From NCBI RefSeq assembly GCF_900130045.1, contig NZ_FQXT01000002.1, positions 434,001 through 498,000 of the forward strand: DNA of 64,000 bases, in the 5' to 3' direction. The notes under the pieces were generated by a model. That model searched no databases. It worked only from the letters and a program-made list of their open reading frames with translations, and was not told the origin of the DNA. Origin of the DNA: Leeuwenhoekiella palythoae (GTDB lineage: Bacteria; Bacteroidota; Bacteroidia; Flavobacteriales; Flavobacteriaceae). Shown in pieces: positions 7,963-15,255 of the stretch (within the stretch, counting starts at the first letter, position 1; each line of letters opens with the position of its first letter). The position numbers were made by a program, and so were the translations under genes.

Positions 7963-10515
7963 ATGAAAAAAATTACAAGTTCGCTAACACTTGTGTTTCT
8001 TTTGCTTACAGCTTTTATGCAAGCTCAAGGAACTATTCGTGGTACTGTAGTAGACGGTGAAAATGGAACACCGCTACCTGGAGTAAACGTTGTTGTTGAA
8101 GGGACAACTAACGGAGTATCAACAGACTTTGATGGGGTTTTCGAAATCCAAGTTGTTGAGAATACAGGTTCACTACGTGTTTCTTACGTAGGTTTTAAGC
8201 CGTCAACACTGGCTTTTGATTTATCTGGTAAAAAAGTGGTTGACTTAGGAACCATCAATCTAGAGATGGATTCTGATGCGCTTGACGAAGTAATCGTTAA
8301 AGCATACTCTCTTGCAATTGACCGTAAAACTCCTGTTGCGGTTTCTACCATTAAAGCAGAGACTATTCAAAACGAGTTAGGTAGTCAAGAATTTCCTGAG
8401 ATCTTAAAAACTACTCCTGGTGTTTATGTGACCAGAGGTGGTGGTGGTTTTGGAGATGCAGAACTACGTATTCGTGGTTTCAACTCTGAAAACGTTGCTG
8501 TAATGATCAACGGTATTCCGGTTAACGATATGGAAAACGGTCGTGTATACTGGAGTAACTGGGCAGGTCTTTCTGATGTAGCAAGCTCTATGCAGGTACA
8601 AAGAGGTCTCGGTGCTGCGATGATAGGTCTTCCTTCTATCGGGGGTACTGTAAACATCGTAACAAAATCTACTGACATCGAAAAAGGTGGGAATGTAATG
8701 ATGACTACCGGTAACGATGGGTACACCAAATATGGTTTTAAACTTTCTACCGGACTTTTAGAAAATGACTGGGCTGCTACTGTAAGTTTGTCAAGAACTA
8801 CTGGTGAGCAATTTGTAGATGCAACTACAATTGATGCATATTCTTACTTCTTGAATGTTGCTAAGAAACTAGGTGATAACCACGAATTATCGTTTACAGC
8901 TTTTGGCGCTCCACAACGTCACGGACAGCGTCAAAACCGACTTTTAATTGATGACTATAGAAGAAGTGAGCGTGGAATACGTACCAACACTGACTGGGGG
9001 TATAAAAACGGTCAGCTTGTTAATATTGAAGACAACTTCTATCACAAACCACAAATGTCATTAAACCACTATTGGACGATTAATGACATTTCATCTTTAA
9101 CTACTGCGGTTTACTATTCATTTGGTACCGGAGGAGGTGGTGGTACTGCAGGTACTAACAAATTTGGCAAATACGATACTAACTACCGTGATGAAGTATT
9201 TGGTCCAGTAGACCTTGATAAAATTGTTGCTGAAAATAAAGCTTTAGGTCAGGCAACAAGTGCTGAAACATTCTTAAGAGCGTCAAGAAATAACCACCAG
9301 TGGTATGGTGCACTTTCTACGTATAACACTGAATTATCTGAATATATTGATTTAACTGCAGGAATAGATTTACGTTTCTATAAAGGAGATCATTATACAG
9401 AATTAACTGATTTATTAGGTGCTGCATTCTACATTGACAATAATGATGTAAACAATCCTAACAAAGTGGTTAGAGAAGGGGATAAGTATAACTATTACGA
9501 TACTGGTTATACTAACTGGCAAGGTTTATTTGCTCAAGCTGAGTATGATAAAGACGCTCTTTCTGCTGTAATCTCTGTTGCGGCTAACAATACTTCATAT
9601 AAAAGAGAGGATTACTTCAAGTACACTCCAGACGATCCGCTTAGAGAGACTGACTGGGTAAACTTCACAGCTTTCAGTACTAAAGGTGGTGTAAATTACC
9701 GTCTTGATGAAAAGCATAATGTTTTTGGAAACCTTGGTTACTTTGAGCGTGCTCCATTTAATGAAGCTGTATTCATAAACAATAGAAACAATGTAAATGA
9801 GGATGCAGAAAATCAAAAGATTTTTAGTGCTGAATTAGGATACGGTTATAGAGGAGACAAGTTTAGAGCAGATCTTAACGTATATCGTACACAATGGATG
9901 GATAGATCTTATACTTTGACAAGAACCGCGGATAATATTCAGTATACAGCAAATATTTTAGGGGTTGACGCCTTACACCAAGGTGTTGAGCTAGAATTAC
10001 AATACCGCCCTGTAGAAACTTTAACCTTAACAGGTATGGCTTCTCTCGGAGATTGGCAGTGGGCTAATAATGTAAATAATGTACAGGTATTTGACGATCA
10101 GCAAAACCCAATTGGTGATCCAATTGATATTTATCTTGACGGTGTAAAAGTGGGTAACTCTGCACAAACCACATTTGCATTAGGAGCAGATTACGCAGTG
10201 CTTGCTTCAACAACTGTGAGAGCCTCTTTTAACTATGCAGCTGATTACTACGCAGATTATGATGTAACCGGTCGTAGTGTTGAAGGACTTCCTCAAACTT
10301 GGAAAATGCCAGATTACGGAGTATTCGATTTAGGTTTGACTCACAGATTCAATTTTGGTGGTTTCAATACGCAAATCAATGCTAACGTATTTAACGTATT
10401 AGGAACTGAGTATATCTCTGATGCACAGGACGGTGATGGTTCTGTAGCAGAAACTGCTTTAGTATATTATGGTCCGGGTAGAACGTACACCATTGGAGCA
10501 ATAATTAATTTCTAA
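7963..10515 (+). CDS. TonB-dependent outer-membrane receptor
   Basis: Energised outer-membrane transporter. The 850-residue product has a signal peptide (about 1-22, ending MQAQG), a carboxypeptidase-regulatory-like domain (about 24-110, with GTVVDGENGTPLPGVNVVVE), a plug domain (about 115-240, with PEILKTTPGVYV and ELRIRGFNSENVAVMINGIP) and a barrel ending in GAIINF, an aromatic terminus. The substrate cannot be read from the sequence. It lies 10 bases before a repeat-built lipoprotein and is followed by an endonuclease I gene, so a breakdown product of nucleic acid is a reasonable guess. It is not a SusC/SusD pair, since the lipoprotein is not SusD-like. Confidence 0.92.
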   Translation: MKKITSSLTLVFLLLTAFMQAQGTIRGTVVDGENGTPLPGVNVVVEGTTNGVSTDFDGVFEIQVVENTGSLRVSYVGFKPSTLAFDLSGKKVVDLGTINLEMDSDALDEVIVKAYSLAIDRKTPVAVSTIKAETIQNELGSQEFPEILKTTPGVYVTRGGGGFGDAELRIRGFNSENVAVMINGIPVNDMENGRVYWSNWAGLSDVASSMQVQRGLGAAMIGLPSIGGTVNIVTKSTDIEKGGNVMMTTGNDGYTKYGFKLSTGLLENDWAATVSLSRTTGEQFVDATTIDAYSYFLNVAKKLGDNHELSFTAFGAPQRHGQRQNRLLIDDYRRSERGIRTNTDWGYKNGQLVNIEDNFYHKPQMSLNHYWTINDISSLTTAVYYSFGTGGGGGTAGTNKFGKYDTNYRDEVFGPVDLDKIVAENKALGQATSAETFLRASRNNHQWYGALSTYNTELSEYIDLTAGIDLRFYKGDHYTELTDLLGAAFYIDNNDVNNPNKVVREGDKYNYYDTGYTNWQGLFAQAEYDKDALSAVISVAANNTSYKREDYFKYTPDDPLRETDWVNFTAFSTKGGVNYRLDEKHNVFGNLGYFERAPFNEAVFINNRNNVNEDAENQKIFSAELGYGYRGDKFRADLNVYRTQWMDRSYTLTRTADNIQYTANILGVDALHQGVELELQYRPVETLTLTGMASLGDWQWANNVNNVQVFDDQQNPIGDPIDIYLDGVKVGNSAQTTFALGADYAVLASTTVRASFNYAADYYADYDVTGRSVEGLPQTWKMPDYGVFDLGLTHRFNFGGFNTQINANVFNVLGTEYISDAQDGDGSVAETALVYYGPGRTYTIGAIINF

Positions 10516-10525
10516 AAAAATTAAG

Positions 10526-11686
10526 ATGAAAAAATTAAATTATTTATTTACCACAATCATTATGGCTGTTTTAGCCTTAGGTTGTGATCCTGTAGAGGAT
10601 ATCAATGATAGTCTTGCCGAAAATGAGGCAGGAATTGTAGATGAATTTAGTTATACATTAACTGAAGATGATTACAAAGAGACATTAGGTTTAGATTATG
10701 CAAACTTCAATACTATCGATGATGCTCGAGATTTAATACCTCAAGTTTTAGAAGAAAATTTTCCTTTTCTAGGAGCAAATTCTCTATCAACAGTTACTTA
10801 TGATTTATATCAGCCGGTACAAACAGAACGATCTTTAATAGTATATACGGTAACTACTGAAGACTATGACTCTTATCCTGATACTGAAGAATTTGACAAC
10901 TTCGACGATGAAGATCAGATTTATACTTTCTTAGATGATAAGTATGGAGATGTTGATAACAGAACTTTAATATCACTTACTTATAAGTTTTATGATGGTT
11001 CAGCTCAAACATTAAACAATGGATTTCTAAGAGTTAACGGAAGTTGGCAATTTGCATTGGGACTTACTAATGCAGAATACAATGAAGTAGGTCAAGGATT
11101 TGCTAATTTTAATACAGAGGATGAGGCGCTTAGAAAACTTCCAATCTTTCTGAAAGATAAATTTAAATATGATGATGTTGCCGAAGGGACCATTAAATCT
11201 GTTATGTATAAGTTATACACTACAGATGAAGATGATATTGATAATGATGGAAGTGTTGAGGATAGAGCAACATATAGCTATATAGCTAATTTTATTCTTA
11301 TAGGTTCTGAGTGGGAGGTTTATAATAATGTTGTTTCACAAACGCTTCAGTTTGGAAATGATGGAAGTACTTGGATTCCAGATAACACAATCTCATACAG
11401 TCTTGTTGCGGCAGATTATGCATTTATTGCATCAGAACTTGGAGATACGTATCCTGCGCAAACCTCTAGTATGACTCAGTATGGTAATATGGATCGCCGT
11501 AGTGGTAATGCAGCTTTTTGGTCAGACGATATGATTCTCGAAGCTTTTAACCTACTTCTTAATGATTTAGATCCTTCAGCAGAAGAAGGGCAGAAATATG
11601 CGGTTACCTTTGATATTTATAATGGTTCAAATACAACCGAAACATTTTTCTTAATCAAGACTGATGGTGTTTGGGTTATGCAATAA
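10526..11686 (+). CDS. Repeat-built surface lipoprotein paired with TonB receptor
   Basis: I do not recognise a named family. The 386-residue product begins with a lipoprotein signal ending LALGC (Cys20), followed by an acidic stretch (DPVEDINDS). The mature part consists of three to four degenerate repeats, at about 43-97, 106-175, 178-265 and 290-386. Each runs from a Y-x-L-x-x-x-D-Y opening through a F-x-N-F element and an L/F-rich helix to a strand of the type TYDLY or TYKFY, and closes on G-x-W (GSWQF, SEWEVY, GVWVMQ). It is strongly acidic. The 10-base gap after the receptor suggests one transcript and a receptor-associated, substrate-binding role analogous to SusD, which is an inference. 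Confidence 0.75.
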   Translation: MKKLNYLFTTIIMAVLALGCDPVEDINDSLAENEAGIVDEFSYTLTEDDYKETLGLDYANFNTIDDARDLIPQVLEENFPFLGANSLSTVTYDLYQPVQTERSLIVYTVTTEDYDSYPDTEEFDNFDDEDQIYTFLDDKYGDVDNRTLISLTYKFYDGSAQTLNNGFLRVNGSWQFALGLTNAEYNEVGQGFANFNTEDEALRKLPIFLKDKFKYDDVAEGTIKSVMYKLYTTDEDDIDNDGSVEDRATYSYIANFILIGSEWEVYNNVVSQTLQFGNDGSTWIPDNTISYSLVAADYAFIASELGDTYPAQTSSMTQYGNMDRRSGNAAFWSDDMILEAFNLLLNDLDPSAEEGQKYAVTFDIYNGSNTTETFFLIKTDGVWVMQ

Positions 11687-11707
11687 TCTAAATCTGGTTT
11701 AAAAGTT

Positions 11708-11740
11708 AAACCTCCTACCTCAAGTAGGAGGTTTTCTTTT
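11708..11740 (+). terminator. Rho-independent terminator
   Basis: AAACCTCCTAC (11708-11718) pairs with GTAGGAGGTTT (11724-11734) around a CTCAA loop, followed by TTTCTTTT. It separates the receptor-lipoprotein pair from the nuclease gene. Confidence 0.88.
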
Positions 11741-11775
11741 CTATACCTATCTTAAACGAGAATTTATTATAAGTC

Positions 11776-13152
11776 ATGAAAAATAAAAATACCTCTAAAG
11801 CTATTGTCAAATTTATAAGTGCTTTGCTTCTTGTTCTTTACTGGGGCTGCAGTAGTGGGGACGATTCTGTTGAGAATCCAGAGCCAGAACCAGTACCGGA
11901 ATTACAAGAACCTATAGCGGTGGAAGATTCTTTTAGTCTTACAGAAAATCAAGAGATAGTTCTTGAAGGTTTTATTGATAACGACGATGTTGCCGAAGGT
12001 GCGCGTATTACTTCTGTAGTTGATGTTTCAGCGGCAGGCGGAACAATTGTAGATAACCGCAATGGCTCCTATACGTATACTCCTAAGTCTAATTATGTGG
12101 GTGAAGATACATTTACTTATGAACTCTGCCTAATCGCTGATACCTCTATCTGCTCAACCGGTACTGTAAATCTTACGATCGAAGACGCTGGTGATCCAGT
12201 AGCTAATGATGACGAAGTCTCAGTCGCTAAGAATAAAAGCATAATTTTATCTAATCTACTTGGCAACGACGAGTTAATAGATGGTGCTGTTTTAACAAGT
12301 GTGACCGCTGGAGCGGGACTAGTGGAGTTAGATGATAATGGACTGGTTACCTATACACCACCTTCTAATTTTATTGGAGAGGATAGGTTTACTTATGCTA
12401 TTTGTGACAATGACGCTGTGCCAACCTGTTCTACAGCGACGGTTACAGTAAATATTGTTGAAGCAATAGCTTTTAATATTCCATCAGAATTAGTTGATTA
12501 TTATAGTGATGCCAGTTTTTTTCAAGATGGGGGTTTAACGTCTTCAAGCCTAACCGCTTTAACTGTAAGTAAACACACTACGATCCTAACCTATTTTGAA
12601 CGCCATGAATATTTATACGATGCAGATGCTGACTTAGATAATCAGGCTAATGTGATTTTGATGTATTCCGGCGAAAGTAGAGACCGAAGAGAATACACTT
12701 CAGGAAGTAACTCTCATACACCACAGACATTCAATACCGAACATATTTTTCCGCAATCGCGATTATCAACCGAAGAAGCGGTGACAGATTTACATCACTT
12801 ACGTTCTACAGATGACGAAGTCAACTCTTTACGATTGAATTATCCGTACACTGATGGTAGTGGTGCTTATCAATTAGTAAATGGTAATTCGTGGTTTCCG
12901 GGAGACGAATGGAAAGGAGATGTTGCGCGTATGGTACTTTATTTGAATGTGCGCTACGGCGAAGATTATACAAAAGTGGGCACGTTAGATTTATTCCTCA
13001 AATGGAACCGTGAAGATCCGGTTTCTGATTTTGAGCGTCAACGTAATGAAGTAATTGAAGGTGCTCAGGGTGTTCGTAATCCGTTTATTGATAATCCTTA
13101 TCTAGCTACTTTGATCTGGGGAGGAACTCCAGCTGAAAATACTTGGGAATAG
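11776..13152 (+). CDS. Endonuclease I family lipoprotein with two Ig-like repeats
   Basis: Extracellular nuclease of the EndA/NucM type that would cut DNA or RNA at the cell surface. The 458-residue product has a lipoprotein signal ending YWGC (Cys25) followed by SSGDD, an acidic pattern of the kind that directs lipoproteins to the outer surface in Bacteroidota. Two cadherin-like/Big_9-like domains follow (about 47-133 and 138-232, each ending in a GEDxFTYxxC strand). The nuclease domain (about 240-455) contains the beta-beta-alpha-metal motif NTEHIFPQS and DLHHLRSTDDEVNSLR. It follows the receptor and repeat lipoprotein but lies behind a terminator, so it may have its own promoter. Confidence 0.9.
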   Translation: MKNKNTSKAIVKFISALLLVLYWGCSSGDDSVENPEPEPVPELQEPIAVEDSFSLTENQEIVLEGFIDNDDVAEGARITSVVDVSAAGGTIVDNRNGSYTYTPKSNYVGEDTFTYELCLIADTSICSTGTVNLTIEDAGDPVANDDEVSVAKNKSIILSNLLGNDELIDGAVLTSVTAGAGLVELDDNGLVTYTPPSNFIGEDRFTYAICDNDAVPTCSTATVTVNIVEAIAFNIPSELVDYYSDASFFQDGGLTSSSLTALTVSKHTTILTYFERHEYLYDADADLDNQANVILMYSGESRDRREYTSGSNSHTPQTFNTEHIFPQSRLSTEEAVTDLHHLRSTDDEVNSLRLNYPYTDGSGAYQLVNGNSWFPGDEWKGDVARMVLYLNVRYGEDYTKVGTLDLFLKWNREDPVSDFERQRNEVIEGAQGVRNPFIDNPYLATLIWGGTPAENTWE

Positions 13153-13176
13153 CAGATTACTGATCAAAATGATTTT

Positions 13177-13214
13177 AAATAGCCGCTTCTCCATTTGGAG
13201 AAGGGGCTATTTTT
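13177..13214 (+). terminator. Rho-independent terminator after the nuclease
   Basis: AAATAGCCGCTTCTCC (13177-13192) pairs with GGAGAAGGGGCTATTT (13197-13212) around ATTT, then TT. Confidence 0.85.
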
Positions 13215-13252
13215 ATGCAATGGTCTAAAGAGCGTGTTTCAAGCTAAAAAAG

Positions 13253-13260
13253 TATCTTTG
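13253..13260 (+). promoter_or_regulatory. -7 box TATCTTTG
   Basis: Perfect TAnnTTTG match 18 bases before the start of the small membrane protein at 13279 and after the preceding terminator. Confidence 0.5.
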
Positions 13261-13278
13261 AGGCTCAAATATTAGGCT

Positions 13279-13719
13279 ATGTATACTACCATTCAATTTG
13301 TACACTCGTACTGGGCTTATCTAGTACTCATTGTACTCACATTAACAACCATCAACTCGCTGATATCTTATTTTGGAGGTAAAGAGTTTGGTGCTAGAGA
13401 TTTCAGATTAGCATTGTTCACGCTGATCGTAACGCATATTCAATTACTTATAGGGATCGTTTTGTATTTTGTTTCACCATTAGGGGCAAAAGCGATCGCA
13501 TCTCAAGGTATGAGTGCTGCGATGAGTGATCCTAACTTGCGTTTATATGTTGTAGAGCATCCACTGGCGATGATTATTACTATTGTTTTTGTGACTGTGG
13601 GGTACAGCAAGCATAAAAAGAAATTGACCTCAAAACCGAAATTTAAATTGCTAGCTATATTTTATACCTTAGGACTTCTTGTGATGCTTACCAGAATTCC
13701 TTGGTCAAACTGGTTTTAG
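13279..13719 (+). CDS. Four-helix inner-membrane protein, cytochrome-b-like
   Basis: The 146-residue product has four hydrophobic segments (about 10-32, 44-66, 90-108 and 122-140). Histidines occur in or near the helices (FVHSYW near residue 9, THIQ near 54, EHPLAM near 94), which gives a haem-b-like look; flavobacterial relatives are often listed as cytochrome B or hypothetical. No catalytic motif is present, and a haem role is an inference. It is a single-gene unit with its own -7 box and a strong bidirectional terminator shared with pepP. Confidence 0.7.
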   Translation: MYTTIQFVHSYWAYLVLIVLTLTTINSLISYFGGKEFGARDFRLALFTLIVTHIQLLIGIVLYFVSPLGAKAIASQGMSAAMSDPNLRLYVVEHPLAMIITIVFVTVGYSKHKKKLTSKPKFKLLAIFYTLGLLVMLTRIPWSNWF

Positions 13720-13754
13720 ACTAGATTTAAGACTTTAGAAATAAGTATTGAGAT

Positions 13755-13796
13755 AAAAAAATCCCTTGATTAGCTGACTAATCAAGGGATTTTTAA
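13755..13796. terminator. Bidirectional terminator between convergent genes
   Basis: A run of A and ATCCCTTGATTAG pairs with CTAATCAAGGGAT and a run of T around a CTGA loop. The A/T flanks make it usable by the small membrane gene (plus) and pepP (minus). Confidence 0.88.
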
Positions 13797-13800
13797 TTTT

Positions 13801-13842
13801 GTCTAACGTCTAACGTCTAACGTCTAACGTCTAACGTCTAAC
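13801..13842. repeat. Six tandem copies of 7-mer GTCTAAC
   Basis: Positions 13801-13842 are exactly six head-to-tail GTCTAAC units; the last base touches the complement of the pepP stop codon. The array lies between the shared terminator and the pepP 3' end. Confidence 0.97.
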
Positions 13843-15134
13843 TAGCGATTCATCCAATCTTCGATTTCATCAATTTCTAAAGGAATGTTGCGCATCAAGT
13901 TGAAAGGTTCGCCATTTTCTTGGATAACGACATCATCTTCTAAGCGTATTCCGAATCCTTCCTCAGGAATATAAATACCCGGCTCTACCGTAAAAACGTT
14001 GTTTGCCTGCATAGGTTCATGAAGCAATCCGTAATCATGTGTATCTAAACCAATATGGTGCGACGTACCGTGCATAAAGTATTTTTTATAAGCCGGCCAG
14101 TCTTTGTTCTCATTTTGAACATCTGCTTTATCTAATAAGCCAAGTCCTAACAATTCAGAAGTCATCAGTTTTCCTACTTCTTCGTGATAAGGTCCCCAAA
14201 GTGTTCCAGGAGTGAGCATTTTAGTTGCTTCCTTTTTTACGCGTAAAACAGCGTTGTAGACTTCTTTCTGGCGTTCTGTAAACTTTCCTGAAACCGGAAT
14301 AGTACGTGTCATATCGCTGCTGTAGTTTGCATATTCTGCACCGATATCTAGTAGGATTAGATCTCCGGCTTTACATTCGGCGTTATTCACTACATAATGC
14401 AATACATTAGCATTATTTCCGGAAGCTACAATTGGAGTGTATGCAAAGCCTCTGGAGCGGTTGCGCAGGAATTCGTGCATAAATTCAGCTTCGATCTCAT
14501 ACTCCATTACGCCCGGCTTAGTGAACTGCAAAACGCGTTTAAAGCCTTTTTCTGTAATGTTACAGGCTTGCTGCATCACATCAAGTTCAATGGCATCTTT
14601 TACGGAGCGTAAACGCTGTAAAATAGGATTGCTCTTAGCAACACTATGCGCAGGATATTGCTCCTTGATTTTCTTGTTGAAACGTGCTTCGCGTGTTTCC
14701 GTTTCCACATTAGCGCGATAGTGCTCGTTGGTGTTGATGTAAATAGTTTCAGCCTGAGTCATGAGTTCGTAAAAAACTTTGTCCCATTCCTGAAGCCAGT
14801 ATACCGTCTCAACGCCGCTTACTTCTAGCGCTTTTTCTTTGGTGAGCTTTTCGCCTTCCCACACCGCAATATGATCGTTAGTTTCTTTTAAAAATAGTAT
14901 TTCGCGATGCTTTTGTTTCGGGCAGTATGGAAAAAGAACCAATATACTTTCTTCTTGATCTACGCCACTTAGGTAGAATAAATCTCTATTCTGCTGAAAA
15001 GGCATCGTGCTGTCTGCACCTATGGGATAAATGTCGTTACTGTTAAAAACGGCAAGACTGCTGGGCTTCATAGCCTCCATAAAATTCTTGCGATTTTTAA
15101 TAAACAGTTGGCGATCTATAAGGTCGTATTTCAT
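13842..15134 (-). CDS. pepP: Xaa-Pro aminopeptidase (M24B)
   Basis: Removes N-terminal residues next to proline; a dimetal pita-bread enzyme, cytoplasmic. The product shows an N-terminal creatinase-like domain and the five metal ligands of the family: two Asp in LLDIGAEYANYSSDMTRT, His in GTSHHIGLDTHD, and two Glu in FTVEPGIYIP and GIRLEDDVVI. The frame is open to 15194, but I choose the ATG at 15134 (MKYDLIDRQLF, 430 residues) because a perfect -7 box lies at 15153-15160, inside the longer frame, and the extra 20 residues do not resemble the family N-terminus. Confidence 0.93.
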   Translation of the reverse strand: MKYDLIDRQLFIKNRKNFMEAMKPSSLAVFNSNDIYPIGADSTMPFQQNRDLFYLSGVDQEESILVLFPYCPKQKHREILFLKETNDHIAVWEGEKLTKEKALEVSGVETVYWLQEWDKVFYELMTQAETIYINTNEHYRANVETETREARFNKKIKEQYPAHSVAKSNPILQRLRSVKDAIELDVMQQACNITEKGFKRVLQFTKPGVMEYEIEAEFMHEFLRNRSRGFAYTPIVASGNNANVLHYVVNNAECKAGDLILLDIGAEYANYSSDMTRTIPVSGKFTERQKEVYNAVLRVKKEATKMLTPGTLWGPYHEEVGKLMTSELLGLGLLDKADVQNENKDWPAYKKYFMHGTSHHIGLDTHDYGLLHEPMQANNVFTVEPGIYIPEEGFGIRLEDDVVIQENGEPFNLMRNIPLEIDEIEDWMNR

Positions 15135-15152
15135 ATCTAAATTGAATTTTGC

Positions 15153-15160
15153 CAAATTTA
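15153..15160 (-). promoter_or_regulatory. -7 box TAAATTTG for pepP
   Basis: Read on the minus strand, TAAATTTG lies 18 bases before the ATG at 15134. It decides the start, since the longer frame would contain the promoter. Confidence 0.55.
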
Positions 15161-15255
15161 AAAACTCTGTTGCCCAAAGCCTGTTAAACTCCATTTAATT
15201 TACTTAGCAATTCTTTAACTAAATGGCTATTTTTAGAAGCATAAAACTTTTCTCT

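Noticed and set aside
10526-11686. SusD-like identity for the lipoprotein after the receptor
   Set aside because: No SusD signature or TPR-like helices are visible; the chain is made of beta-rich acidic repeats.
13801-13842. CRISPR-like tandem repeat
   Set aside because: The units are 7 bp with no spacers and no cas genes are present; it is a simple tandem array.
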